Assembly: GCA_041685075.1 (NCBI GenBank)
Contig: JAWLGN010000294.1
Coordinates: forward strand, 1-6,983
DNA: 6,983 nucleotides
DNA from: JAMCRM01 sp041685075
GTDB taxonomy: Bacteria > Acidobacteriota > Terriglobia > Bryobacterales > Bryobacteraceae
Direction of reading: 5' to 3'
The notes below the pieces were generated by a model. It made no database searches and had not been told where the DNA came from. It saw only the letters and a program-made list of their open reading frames with translations. The position numbers were made by a program, and so were the translations under genes. Of this stretch, positions 1-6,505 are shown piece by piece (within the stretch, counting starts at the first letter, position 1; the number at the start of each line of letters is the position of its first letter).

Positions 1-198
1 GAACTGGAACGCGGCCGCAGGCTGGCGGCGGCCTGGCGTCCGGGCGGACCCGTGCGGGTGGCTTCCGACAACACGCGCCTGTTCGCGGGCGCGCCGCCCA
101 CCGGCTCGGCCGATCGCAGCGCTACGGAACTTGCGGTCCCGGAGACCGGCTCGACGGACCGCATCGCCACCGAACCGGCAGAGCAGCCCGATCCCTGA
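1..198 (+). CDS. C-terminal fragment of an unidentified protein (5' end outside window)
   Basis: Frame 1 is open from the window edge to a TGA at 196-198, giving 65 residues. Third codon positions are strongly G/C, as in the clear genes nearby, which favours this frame as coding. The visible part starts with a charged stretch (ELERGRRLAAAW). It continues with a short segment rich in V, A and G (VRVASDNTRLFAG) and ends in a Ser/Thr/Glu/Pro-rich tail (TELAVPETGSTDRIATEPAEQ), which looks like a disordered C-terminus. I recognise no domain and propose no function. The gene converges on the CoA-binding gene, with 18 bp between their stop codons. A chance open frame in GC-rich DNA remains possible, because the other + strand frame is also open here. 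Confidence 0.5.
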   Translation, partial: ELERGRRLAAAWRPGGPVRVASDNTRLFAGAPPTGSADRSATELAVPETGSTDRIATEPAEQPDP

Positions 199-216
199 TG
201 TGGGGCGGTATCCGCA

Positions 217-678
217 CTACTTCGGCCACCTGCCCGTAACCCGCAGCAGCCATCCGTGCACCTGGTGCGGGAAGCCGGGCTTGGGGAAGAACATGAAGGG
301 GCAGCCCTGGGCGACCGCCATGCCCTGCTCGCGGCAGAATGCCTGGGCGGCATCGCTCACCGCGCCCTGGCCCGTGGCGCGGTACATCCACACCCGCCGG
401 ACGCCCGCCGTGGCGCAGTCCCGCACCACGCCCTCGGTGGCGCTTGCGGGCGTCATCACCAGCGCGGCTTCCACGGGCGGCGCGATCTCCTGCACCTGGG
501 CGTAGCAGCGCCGGCCTTCCAACTCTCCCGCCTCGGGGTTCACCGGCACCACGTCGTAACCGCGCTTGACGAACTCACGGAACAGCAGGCGCGTAAAGTC
601 GTTCTTGGAACGGGAAACCCCCACCACCGCCAGCCGGCGGCAGCCCAGAAACTCCTCGATCGCGGCCAGTTGTGACAT
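217..678 (-). CDS. CoA-binding domain protein (Rossmann fold, YccU-like)
   Basis: This encodes 153 residues, close to the usual 130-150 of stand-alone CoA-binding (CoA_binding_2) proteins, which are related to the N-terminal domain of succinyl-CoA synthetase alpha. Residues 16-23 (LAVVGVSR) form the first beta strand and nucleotide-binding turn. VVPVNP at 43-48 and GRRCY at 55-59 are the next conserved family elements (typically V.PVNP followed by G..cy). A C-terminal part with CPFMFFPKPGF follows. The role is inferred to be cytoplasmic binding of CoA or a nucleotide; the physiological substrate of these proteins is not established. I chose the ATG at 678 because the family homology begins there; the open frame runs on to 900, but those extra residues look unrelated and would overlap the divergent polymerase gene. 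No clear Shine-Dalgarno sequence is seen. The gene is divergent from the polymerase/ligase operon. Confidence 0.85.
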   Translation of the reverse strand: MSQLAAIEEFLGCRRLAVVGVSRSKNDFTRLLFREFVKRGYDVVPVNPEAGELEGRRCYAQVQEIAPPVEAALVMTPASATEGVVRDCATAGVRRVWMYRATGQGAVSDAAQAFCREQGMAVAQGCPFMFFPKPGFPHQVHGWLLRVTGRWPK

Positions 679-704
679 AGCATGCTTATTGTCGCACCAG
701 AGCG

Positions 705-722
705 GCGGGCGCTCTCGCCCGC
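705..722. promoter_or_regulatory. Short GC hairpin in the divergent intergenic region
   Basis: GCGGGCG (705-711) pairs perfectly with CGCCCGC (716-722) across a CTCT loop, between the divergent CoA-binding and polymerase genes. It could be a 5'-leader structure or an operator. No T-run follows on either strand, so it does not look like a standard terminator. In DNA this GC-rich a 7-bp stem can arise by chance. No convincing -35/-10 pair was found in this 88-bp gap. Confidence 0.2.
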
Positions 723-766
723 TATGAGCAACCAGGGTTTGGCCGCGCGCGTGCACTTTCCAGGGT

Positions 767-1711
767 ATGGTTCCGGCACGCTCGGGCACGGGCCGCCTCG
801 CGATTCCGTCGACCAAAATAGCGCGCCTCGAGGTGGGCAAGCGCACCCTCCGGCTCACCAATCTCGACAAGTTGTTCTGGCCGGAGCTGGGCCTCACCAA
901 GCGCCACCTGCTCCAGTACTATGCCGACGTTTCTCCGGCGCTGCTGCCCCACATCGTTCGGCGCGCCATGGTGATGAAGCGCTACCCCGATGGCGCCGGC
1001 GGCAGCTTTTTTTTCATGAAACGCGCGCCGGCTCACCGGCCCGAGTGGCTGCGGGTCTGTTCCATCCCCCACGCTTCGGGCAACGTCATCGATTTCGCCG
1101 TGGTGGAGGACCTGGCCTCACTGCTCTGGCTGGTCAACCTGGGCTGCATCGATCTGAACCCCTGGTACGCCACCTGCGACGATCTCGACCGCCCCGAGTA
1201 TCTCCACTTCGACCTCGACCCGGTGCCGGACGCATCCTTCGGCCGCGTACTCGAAACCGCGCTGCGGGTGCGGGAAGCGCTCGACGAGATGCGCATCCCG
1301 AGTTACCCCAAGACGACAGGCTCCCGCGGCATCCACATCTACGTACCCATCGTGCGCGGGCCCGTGCAGAAGCAGGTGTGGATCTTCGCCAAGCGCACGG
1401 CGCGCGAGCTGGCGGCGCGCCACCCGGAGCTGATCACCGCCGAGTACCGCATCCACAAGCGCCCGGCCGGCCGCGTGCTGGTGGACTACAACCAGAACGC
1501 CTGGGGCCGCACCCTGGCGTCGGTCTACTCGGTGCGTCCCACGCCGCACGCCACCGTCTCCGCGCCGGTTTCCTGGGCGGAAGTGGAGCGCGGCTTCCGT
1601 ATGGAGGATTTCCGGCTCGACAACATGCCGCAGCGCCTGCAGGAAACGGGCGATCTCTTCCAGCCGCTGCTGGCGCGCCGCCGTCGCGTGCGCCTCGAGA
1701 AACTCCTGTGA
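767..1711 (+). CDS. ligD: Stand-alone LigD-type polymerase/primase domain (NHEJ-type Prim-Pol)
   Basis: This is a 314-residue protein matching the bacterial LigD polymerase domain, an archaeo-eukaryotic primase-like enzyme. Such enzymes fill and extend DNA ends or short gaps with NTPs or dNTPs during break or excision repair. Seen in the sequence: the N-terminal family signature TNLDKLFWPE (31-40), KRYPDG (71-76), the metal-binding HFDLDP with Asp149 and Asp151, the TTGSRGIHIYVP segment with His190 (183-194), and VDYNQNAWGRT with the third likely catalytic Asp240. Length is normal for the domain alone. There is no ligase domain and no phosphoesterase domain fused. The ATG at 767 is the best start: a beta strand that belongs to the domain (residues 17-23) rules out the GTG at 833. 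Its Shine-Dalgarno is weak (AGGGT directly adjacent). The TGA overlaps the next gene's start, indicating translational coupling with the ligase. The symbol ligD applies only to the polymerase module. Confidence 0.93.
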   Translation: MVPARSGTGRLAIPSTKIARLEVGKRTLRLTNLDKLFWPELGLTKRHLLQYYADVSPALLPHIVRRAMVMKRYPDGAGGSFFFMKRAPAHRPEWLRVCSIPHASGNVIDFAVVEDLASLLWLVNLGCIDLNPWYATCDDLDRPEYLHFDLDPVPDASFGRVLETALRVREALDEMRIPSYPKTTGSRGIHIYVPIVRGPVQKQVWIFAKRTARELAARHPELITAEYRIHKRPAGRVLVDYNQNAWGRTLASVYSVRPTPHATVSAPVSWAEVERGFRMEDFRLDNMPQRLQETGDLFQPLLARRRRVRLEKLL

Positions 1712-2769
1712 AGCTGCCTATCGTCCCGCCCTACCCGCCCATGGAAGCGCTGGCGGCCGTTGAACTGCCCGCCGGCGCCGGCTGGCAGTACGAGCCCAAG
1801 TGGGACGGCTTTCGCTGCCTGGTGTTCCGCAATGGCGACCAGATCGAGATGCAATCGAAATCCGGCCGCCAGCTGGCACGCTACGTCCCGGACGTGGTCG
1901 CCGCCCTGGCCGCCTGGCCCCCGCGCGGCTTCGTGCTGGACGGCGAACTGGTGGTCCCGGTGAACGGCCGGTTGTCGTTCGAAGAGTTGCAACTGCGCCT
2001 CCATCCCGCGGCCAGCCGCGTCCGCATGCTGGCGGCCCAGCACCCCGCCATCTTCGTGGCGTTCGACCTGCTGGTGGAGGAGCGGGAACTGCTGGCCCGG
2101 CTGCCGCTGGCCGAACGCCGCCGGCGCCTGGAGGCGTTCTTCTCCCGCTGGGGCGGAACCGATACGTTGCGCCTTTCGCCGGCCACCCCGGATCTTGCCG
2201 TGGCCCGCCGCTGGCTCGCCACTCTTGGCGGCGGTCTCGACGGCATCATCGCCAAGCGGATGGATGCGTCCTACGAATCCGGCCTGCGCTCCGGCGCCGT
2301 CCAGAAGATCAAGAACCTGCGCACGGCGGATTGCGTCGTGGGCGGCTTCCGCTATGCCGCGAAGGGCGGCGCCGTGGGCTCGCTGCTGCTGGGCCTTTAC
2401 GGCGACGACGGCCTGCTGCACCACGTCGGCTACACCTCCGGCCTGCCCGCCGGCGAGAGGGAAACCCTCACCGCCAAACTCGAGCGCCTGCGCAAGCCCC
2501 CGGGCTTCACCGGCAGCGCGCCGGGCGGCCCCAGCCGCTGGAGCACCGAGCGTACCGGCGAATGGGAGCCGCTCGACCCCAAGCTGGTGGTCGAGGTCGA
2601 GTACGACCACTACACCGGCGGCCGCTTCCGCCACGGCACCCGCTTGCTCCGCTGGCGCCCGGACAAAGCCCCCCGCCAGTGCACCATGGCCCAGGTGGAG
2701 CGCGAAAGCCGCTCACCGCTGGGGTTGCTCGCCGCCGCGACGACCCATCGCCGGCCGGCGGGCGACTAG
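1708..2769 (+). CDS. ligC: ATP-dependent DNA ligase, LigC type
   Basis: This 353-residue ligase seals nicks using ATP, through a lysyl-AMP intermediate. Ligase motifs appear in order: motif I KWDGFR with nucleophile Lys31 (31-36), SKSGR (50-54), motif III LDGEL (77-81) with Glu80, FDLL (119-122), motif IV DGIIAKR (178-184), motif V QKIKN (199-203) with Lys200 and Lys202, then an OB-fold domain (about 210-330) ending near LRWRPDK (314-320). Size and layout match mycobacterial LigC rather than full LigD. The start is GTG at 1708, in the overlap GTGA with the polymerase stop, a standard coupling arrangement. An internal ATG at 1741 is less likely, as it would drop conserved N-terminal residues. 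The frame is open far upstream (to 682), but that part only shadows the polymerase gene. In mycobacteria LigC and a separate polymerase domain act together, including in excision repair. The same partnership is inferred here from adjacency. Confidence 0.93.
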   Translation: MKLPIVPPYPPMEALAAVELPAGAGWQYEPKWDGFRCLVFRNGDQIEMQSKSGRQLARYVPDVVAALAAWPPRGFVLDGELVVPVNGRLSFEELQLRLHPAASRVRMLAAQHPAIFVAFDLLVEERELLARLPLAERRRRLEAFFSRWGGTDTLRLSPATPDLAVARRWLATLGGGLDGIIAKRMDASYESGLRSGAVQKIKNLRTADCVVGGFRYAAKGGAVGSLLLGLYGDDGLLHHVGYTSGLPAGERETLTAKLERLRKPPGFTGSAPGGPSRWSTERTGEWEPLDPKLVVEVEYDHYTGGRFRHGTRLLRWRPDKAPRQCTMAQVERESRSPLGLLAAATTHRRPAGD

Positions 2770-2921
2770 CAAAGGTTGTGCCGAGGCGCGGCAGCGCGCG
2801 CTCATCGCCGGGATAGCGTAACCGTTTGCTATTGCGGCCCTGATTTCTCAAGAGCTTACGCGCGCCGTTAGAAACCTGCTTAACGTTTCTGCACGGCCCT
2901 GCTTCGGGCTACACTGCGAGT

Positions 2922-3381
2922 TGAAGTCTCGCGTTCTTGCTGAGTGTGCCAGTCGCCGCGCAACCTGCGCCAACGCACGCTCCATACCTCTCGTCTCCGC
3001 GAAGGGCGTACACGGCTCCAGAGCTGCTTTCCGCTCCCGACGAGTGGATTGACCGGTCCTTGCAAATGGGTCAGCGATATGCTCGAACAATTCCCGCCGC
3101 AAATCGTGGAGCCCCCGGCACGGCGCGCTGCCCTCATTCGCCTGGACGATATCCTCCACATCGAGTCGGCAAGCTGCAATCCCTTGGTGCAGAAGTTCTA
3201 TCGGACACGGATGGAGAGAGCGGTTGGGCAGATCGGCAGCGTGCGCATTCCCAACGGTGCGCAGATCTGGAAGTTGGAAACTATGGCTTCTTTGTGCGCA
3301 CCCCAACGGCAGCCATCGCCTTCGATATCGTGCCTGGCATTTCGTCTATACCCGGCTTCGCGGTGGATTTCTCCCGCTTAC
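2922..3381 (+). pseudogene. Frameshifted, 3'-truncated remnant of an exported MBL-fold-like hydrolase
   Basis: No single frame codes through this stretch, but protein-like segments follow one another in different frames. From about 2925 (frame of 2937) there is a signal-peptide-like segment, AFLLSVPVAAQPAP, continuing to PDEWIDRSLQ. The reading then moves one frame on near 3060-3070 to MLEQFPPQIVEPPARRAAL (from 3079), LDDILHIESA, LVQKFYRTRMERA and VRIPNGAQIWKL. Near 3278-3283 it shifts back to NYGFFVRTPTAAIAFDIVPG, which resembles the start of a metallo-beta-lactamase-fold domain (W-K-L-Y-N-x-G-F-x-V-R-T-P, then I-x-F-D). The family call is from memory of similar acidobacterial proteins. The metal-binding HxHxDH motif would come next but is missing, because the sequence passes into a TonB receptor fragment at about 3376. 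A TACACT box at 2910-2915 could be an old -10 element. The gene is certainly broken; its identity is moderately supported. Confidence 0.55.
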
Positions 3382-4346
3382 GGGATGTTCTTTGCGCCGT
3401 CGCCGCAGCAGGCGGCCGGCACCATCGGTCAGACGGGATTCCGCGCCGATAACCAATACTTGGGCTCCATCGACGGTCTCACCCCTTACGCCTATTTGCG
3501 CAACCCCTTTCCGGACGGTTTCCTCGATCGCACAGGAAACAAACTGGGCTTGATGACTTTCGTGGGACAAGCGATCAACGCTCCGCTCCGGGACGCCGCA
3601 TACCGTACACCCAGAACCATTCATTCCAACTGAAAGCGGAAAAGCGCTTCTCTTCAGGCCTGGGCTTCCTGCTGGCGTACACGAACGCCAAGTCGATCGA
3701 CGACGCCTCTCTCGGCAACAACAACACCGGTACAGACGGAACGCAGCAGAACTACTTCGATCGCCGCTCGGAAAGAAGCCTGTCCACCTTCGACGTCTCC
3801 CAGCGCCTGGTCTTCAGTTGGGTCTACGCTCTGCCGTGGGGACGCGGCAGGAGCTGGGGATCTCATTGGTCAGGCGCCGTCGACGCAGTGCTCGGCGGCT
3901 GGCAGATCAACGGCATTGCCACGCTGGAACGCGGTCTTCCCTTGGCGCTTTCCGCTCCGAACACGTCGCAGGCTTTCAACAAGGGACTGCGGCCGAACAG
4001 TTCCGGAACGAGTGCCAGGCGTGACGGCGCCGTGGATGCGCGGCTGAACCAGTACTTCGCTACCTCGGCGTTCTCTCAACCGGCGCCATTTGCGTTGGGC
4101 AACACAGCCCGCACTCTGCCTGACGTCCGCGCCGACGGCGTACGCAACTTCGACCTGTCACTCTTCAAGCAATTTAAGCTGCGCGAGCGGGCCACCCTGG
4201 AGTTTCGCGCCGAACTTTTCAACGCTTTCAACACACCCCAGTTCGGAGCACCGGGAACCACGCTGGGATCGAATGCGTTCGGCGTTGTCTCCAGCCAGGT
4301 GAACCCGGCGCGGCAAGCGCAGTCTGGGGCGAAGCTGCTGTTCTAA
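3376..4346 (+). pseudogene. Remnant of Oar-like TonB-dependent receptor (C-terminal barrel only)
   Basis: Two pieces of an outer-membrane TonB-dependent receptor of the large acidobacterial Oar-like type are recognisable. Piece 1 (3376-3594) reads AYGMFFAPSPQQAAGTIGQ, GFRADNQYLGS, TPYAYLRNPFPDGF and INAPLRD. Near 3595 one base appears to be lost and the frame changes. Piece 2 (about 3597-4346) starts IPYTQ, then jumps straight to HSFQLKAEKRFSSGLGF. It continues with YTNAKSIDDAS, GTDGTQQNYFDRRSERSLST, FDVSQRLV, VLGGWQINGIATLERGLPL, FDLSLFKQF, LEFRAELFNAFNTPQFG and a C-terminal KLLF, the aromatic end expected of an outer-membrane barrel. About 320 codons remain of a family usually around 1000 residues. 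The signal peptide, carboxypeptidase-regulatory-like domain, plug and most of the barrel are absent. Downstream of 3597 the frame is open to TAA at 4344-4346, so decay is recent or patchy. A product starting at GTG 3888 would be only a barrel tail. Confidence 0.85.
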
Positions 4347-4376
4347 CATGGACAGACCTGCCCAGTAGCACCGGGC

Positions 4377-4415
4377 TGCCCCGGCTCGCAACGACTTTGA
4401 TAGCGAGCCGGGGCA
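4377..4415. terminator. 13-bp perfect inverted repeat between convergent genes, likely bidirectional terminator
   Basis: TGCCCCGGCTCGC (4377-4389) is the exact reverse complement of GCGAGCCGGGGCA (4403-4415), with a 13-nt loop. It lies between the receptor remnant's stop (+) and the menA stop (- strand, 4426), where a shared terminator is expected. On the + strand it is followed by CCGGCCTTTCTC, a weak pyrimidine run rather than a clean T-tract. The other strand has no T-run, so intrinsic termination is plausible but not certain. Confidence 0.6.
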
Positions 4416-4425
4416 CCGGCCTTTC

Positions 4426-5328
4426 TCAATAAGCGCCCGCCAATACACCCACCAGAAGAAGAACTCCGAAGATCGTGTTGGTTTGGGCTACACGGCGCAT
4501 CGCCGGCATCATCCCGGCCGGTGTTCGTTCGCCCTGAAAGCCACGCACCGCAAGGGCCGCCGGCCACAGGCTTCCCACGACCAGGAGCGCCCAGGGGGAG
4601 ACGATCTCGAGGAGCACCAGGAGAGCGATCCAGAGATTAGCAAACAACAGGCTGCCCGCCAGGAAACGAACCGCCCGCCTGTGGCCCAGACGGATAGCCA
4701 ATGTGCGCCGGCCGTTTCGCTTGTCATTCTCCAGGTCGCGAATGTTGTTGGCGGTCAGGATCGCGCCGATCAAAACGGAAAAGGAAACCGATACCAGCAC
4801 CTCGTGAATGTGAATCGCCTTCTGCTGGATGAAGCAGGACAACAGGATGATTCCGCTGCCCATAACGCCGCCGGCGAACAGCTCTCCAAACGGCGTGGCT
4901 GAAATAGGATACGGACCTCCGTTATACAGGTAGCCCACCAGCATGCAGGCCGCTCCGATTAGAGTCAGCCACCAACTGCTGCGGGCGCAGATATAGACGC
5001 CCAGGAGCATCGCCACCGCGAAGGTCGCCACGGCAATCCGCAGAACCGTTTGGGGCGGAACGCGATCCTGCGTGATGGCGCCGGATATCCCCACCGACTC
5101 GGCGTTGTCGAGGCCCCTGATGTAATCGAAGTACTCGTTGAACATGTTGGTCGCGGCCTGGATCAGGACCGAAGCCGCGAGCATGGCGAGAAACAGCGTC
5201 CCATCCAGAGATCGCGCGGCGCTCCACGCCAGCGCGGTTCCGACCAGCACGGGTATGAACGACGCCGTCAGGGTATGTGGGCGTGCCAGCCTCCACAGAA
5301 ACGGTATCCAGCGGGTCTTGGGGATCAC
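4426..5328 (-). CDS. menA: 1,4-dihydroxy-2-naphthoate polyprenyltransferase (MenA, UbiA superfamily)
   Basis: This 300-residue integral membrane enzyme joins a polyprenyl chain to 1,4-dihydroxy-2-naphthoate with loss of CO2, giving demethylmenaquinone. It is the membrane step of menaquinone synthesis. Seen: RPHTLTAS (16-23); the first Asp-rich prenyl-diphosphate/Mg motif NMFNEYFDYIRGLD (61-74, Asp68 and Asp74); ESVGISGAI (77-85); LYNGGPYPIS (134-143); TPFGELFAG (145-153); and the second motif NNIRDLENDKRNGRRTLAIRLG (194-215, Asp198 and Asp202). Roughly eight or nine hydrophobic membrane segments alternate with these loops. As remembered, these motifs match Bacillus subtilis MenA more closely than E. 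coli MenA. The start is GTG at 5328. An in-frame TGA two codons upstream excludes a longer form, and purine-rich AGTGAGAG just before it may bind the ribosome. No other men gene is in the window, so it stands alone among pseudogenes. Another UbiA-family substrate is possible but less likely. Confidence 0.92.
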   Translation of the reverse strand: MIPKTRWIPFLWRLARPHTLTASFIPVLVGTALAWSAARSLDGTLFLAMLAASVLIQAATNMFNEYFDYIRGLDNAESVGISGAITQDRVPPQTVLRIAVATFAVAMLLGVYICARSSWWLTLIGAACMLVGYLYNGGPYPISATPFGELFAGGVMGSGIILLSCFIQQKAIHIHEVLVSVSFSVLIGAILTANNIRDLENDKRNGRRTLAIRLGHRRAVRFLAGSLLFANLWIALLVLLEIVSPWALLVVGSLWPAALAVRGFQGERTPAGMMPAMRRVAQTNTIFGVLLLVGVLAGAY

Positions 5329-5483
5329 CTCTCACTGTACATCACTCGGACGTAGCCTCAGGAGCTTCCGGCGGTCACCGGAGGGCACCTCGGCCCACGC
5401 CGGCGCCGCGCGCTGGAGGTTCTCCCGCTTTGCCCGGATGCGGCGGGCTGTGTTGCTGATCACATGGATTCGAGTTCAGCATC

Positions 5484-5520
5484 TTGACAGGGCGGCTGGC
5501 ATGGTGCATCGATACATGCA
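5484..5520 (+). promoter_or_regulatory. Possible promoter/operator for the secreted propeller-like gene
   Basis: A perfect TTGACA (5484-5489) lies 54 bp before the ATG at 5544, but no good -10 hexamer sits at 16-18 bp. Just downstream is a small inverted repeat, TGCAT (5505-5509) and ATGCA (5516-5520) around CGATAC, which could be an operator or chance. The rest of the 5329-5543 gap shows no gene: its open frames lack start signals and family motifs. A short TCCGG/CCGGA inverted repeat occurs at 5367-5382. Confidence 0.25.
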
Positions 5521-5543
5521 TACTTCCGTAGGTACGCCGACGA

Positions 5544-6488
5544 ATGAAAACGTGTCGAGGCGTGTTCGTGTTGTTCTTCTTCGCGGTTGCGGTGCCTGCC
5601 GCGGAAACATTAGACAGGCCCTCCAGGGCGTTGGCCGTCAGCCACGACTTTGCCAACAAGCCGCTCCCCAGGTACTCGCACGGTCATCTCCTTGCCTAGG
5701 ATGCCGAGCAGGCGAAGGCGTGGGCCTATAAGGATGGTGTGCTGAAGACCGAAGCCTCCTTAGCACTGCCCGGTTACTCTTCCGTGCGGATTCGTGGGAT
5801 CACCAGTTCGCCGGCGGGCGTGCTGGCCGTGAATGCCAGCCTTTCCGATCCGCGGCTGGGATCGGCGTCGGCCATCGTGTGGATCGCTCCCGGGGGCGAA
5901 ATACTGCGGGTGGTCGGGACTTCACCCTTTGCAGCGAGCGGGATTGCCTTTTCGGCGGACGGCAGCTTGTGGGCGCTGGGCCGGGTGCACGATGCCAATG
6001 ACCGCAATGCCCCGCGCTACGACATGCTCCGCCAGTACAATGCGCAGGGCGAACTGGTGCGCACCGCGCTGGCCAGCGACGCCTTCGGGCCGCAGCCTCT
6101 CCGTACCAGCGAGGCCCTGCTCTCGGTCGCGGGCGAGCGGATCCTGATCTACTTCCGCTCGGAGCGCATGTTCGCGGAAGTGTCCACCAACGGGAGTCTT
6201 GTGGGCAGGTGGAAAGTCGATCCGTTCCCCGCTATCGAGGTCACCGGCGCGGCGCTCGCGAGTTCGGGCGAGATCTATGCCACCGCGGTACCGGCCCGGC
6301 GGGAGACGACAGCCGACCAGGTTAGCTTGCTCTACAGGTTGGACCGGCCGAGCGGCCGGCTCGTGCCGCTCGATGCAGGGCAGCTGGCGCCGCCCGGTAC
6401 GTTCGCGATGCTGCTGGGGAGCGACCCAGATGCGCTGGTATTCTACTCGCGGATGCCGCGCATGCTCTCGTGGGTGCGGGCGAGGTAG
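5544..6488 (+). pseudogene. Secreted beta-propeller-like protein interrupted by an in-frame amber codon
   Basis: One reading frame runs from ATG 5544 to TAG 6486-6488 (314 sense or stop-suppressed positions), broken only by TAG at 5697-5699 (codon 52). Residues 1-20 are a clear signal peptide: basic start MKTCR, hydrophobic core VFVLFFFAVAV and a cleavage-like PAAE, so the ancestor was exported. LPRYSHGHLLA precedes the stop and DAEQAKAWAYKDG follows it in the same frame, reading as one continuous domain. The remainder has repeated blade-like motifs: GITSSPAGVLAVNA, GIAFSADGSLWALGR and GAALASSGEIYATAV, suggestive of an NHL or SMP-30-like propeller. The exact family is unknown to me; I recall similar uncharacterised acidobacterial proteins. 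A GTG at 5739 with AAGGA at 5730-5734 could restart translation, but the product would lack the signal peptide. The Shine-Dalgarno before 5544 is weak (GTAGG about 11 nt away). A sequencing error or natural readthrough are the alternatives to pseudogenisation. Confidence 0.75.
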
Positions 6489-6505
6489 CTTGGGCGCGGG
6501 CTACC
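6484..6505. terminator. Small hairpin containing both convergent stop codons
   Basis: GGTAGC (6484-6489) pairs with GCTACC (6500-6505) across a 10-nt loop. The TAG of the propeller-like gene and the stop of fumC on the opposite strand lie in the two arms. With only 12 bp between the genes, any shared terminator must sit here or inside the coding regions. The stem is short and there is no T-tract, so support is weak. Confidence 0.2.

Noticed and set aside
1525..2634. Long antisense open frame (369 codons) opposite ligC
   Set aside because: The composition is typical of a GC-rich shadow frame, no family motif is visible, and it lies entirely opposite well-conserved polymerase and ligase motifs.
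682..2769. A single 695-codon frame covering both polymerase and ligase positions, as if a fused LigD
   Set aside because: Only the part from 1708 encodes ligase. Upstream of that, the frame is an out-of-frame shadow rich in Arg, Pro and Ala; the polymerase motifs are in the frame of 767.
2812..2890. Small inverted repeats (ATAGC/GCTAT at 2813-2832; AGAAAC/GTTTCT at 2870-2890) as a ligC terminator
   Set aside because: Stems are only 5-6 bp with long loops and no T-run follows, so a specific terminator cannot be assigned in this gap.
3888..4346. Stand-alone 152-residue gene starting at GTG 3888
   Set aside because: The same frame carries receptor homology back to about 3597. The GTG encodes an internal valine of the barrel, so this is the tail of a pseudogene.
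5697..5699. Amber codon read as pyrrolysine
   Set aside because: The protein does not resemble a methylamine methyltransferase, no pyl genes are visible, and ordinary nonsense mutation or sequence error is far simpler.
5138..5731. 197-codon + strand open frame across the menA start and upstream gap
   Set aside because: Half of it is antisense to menA, it is Arg/Ser/Ala-rich without motifs, and it overlaps the clearer signal-peptide frame starting at 5544.
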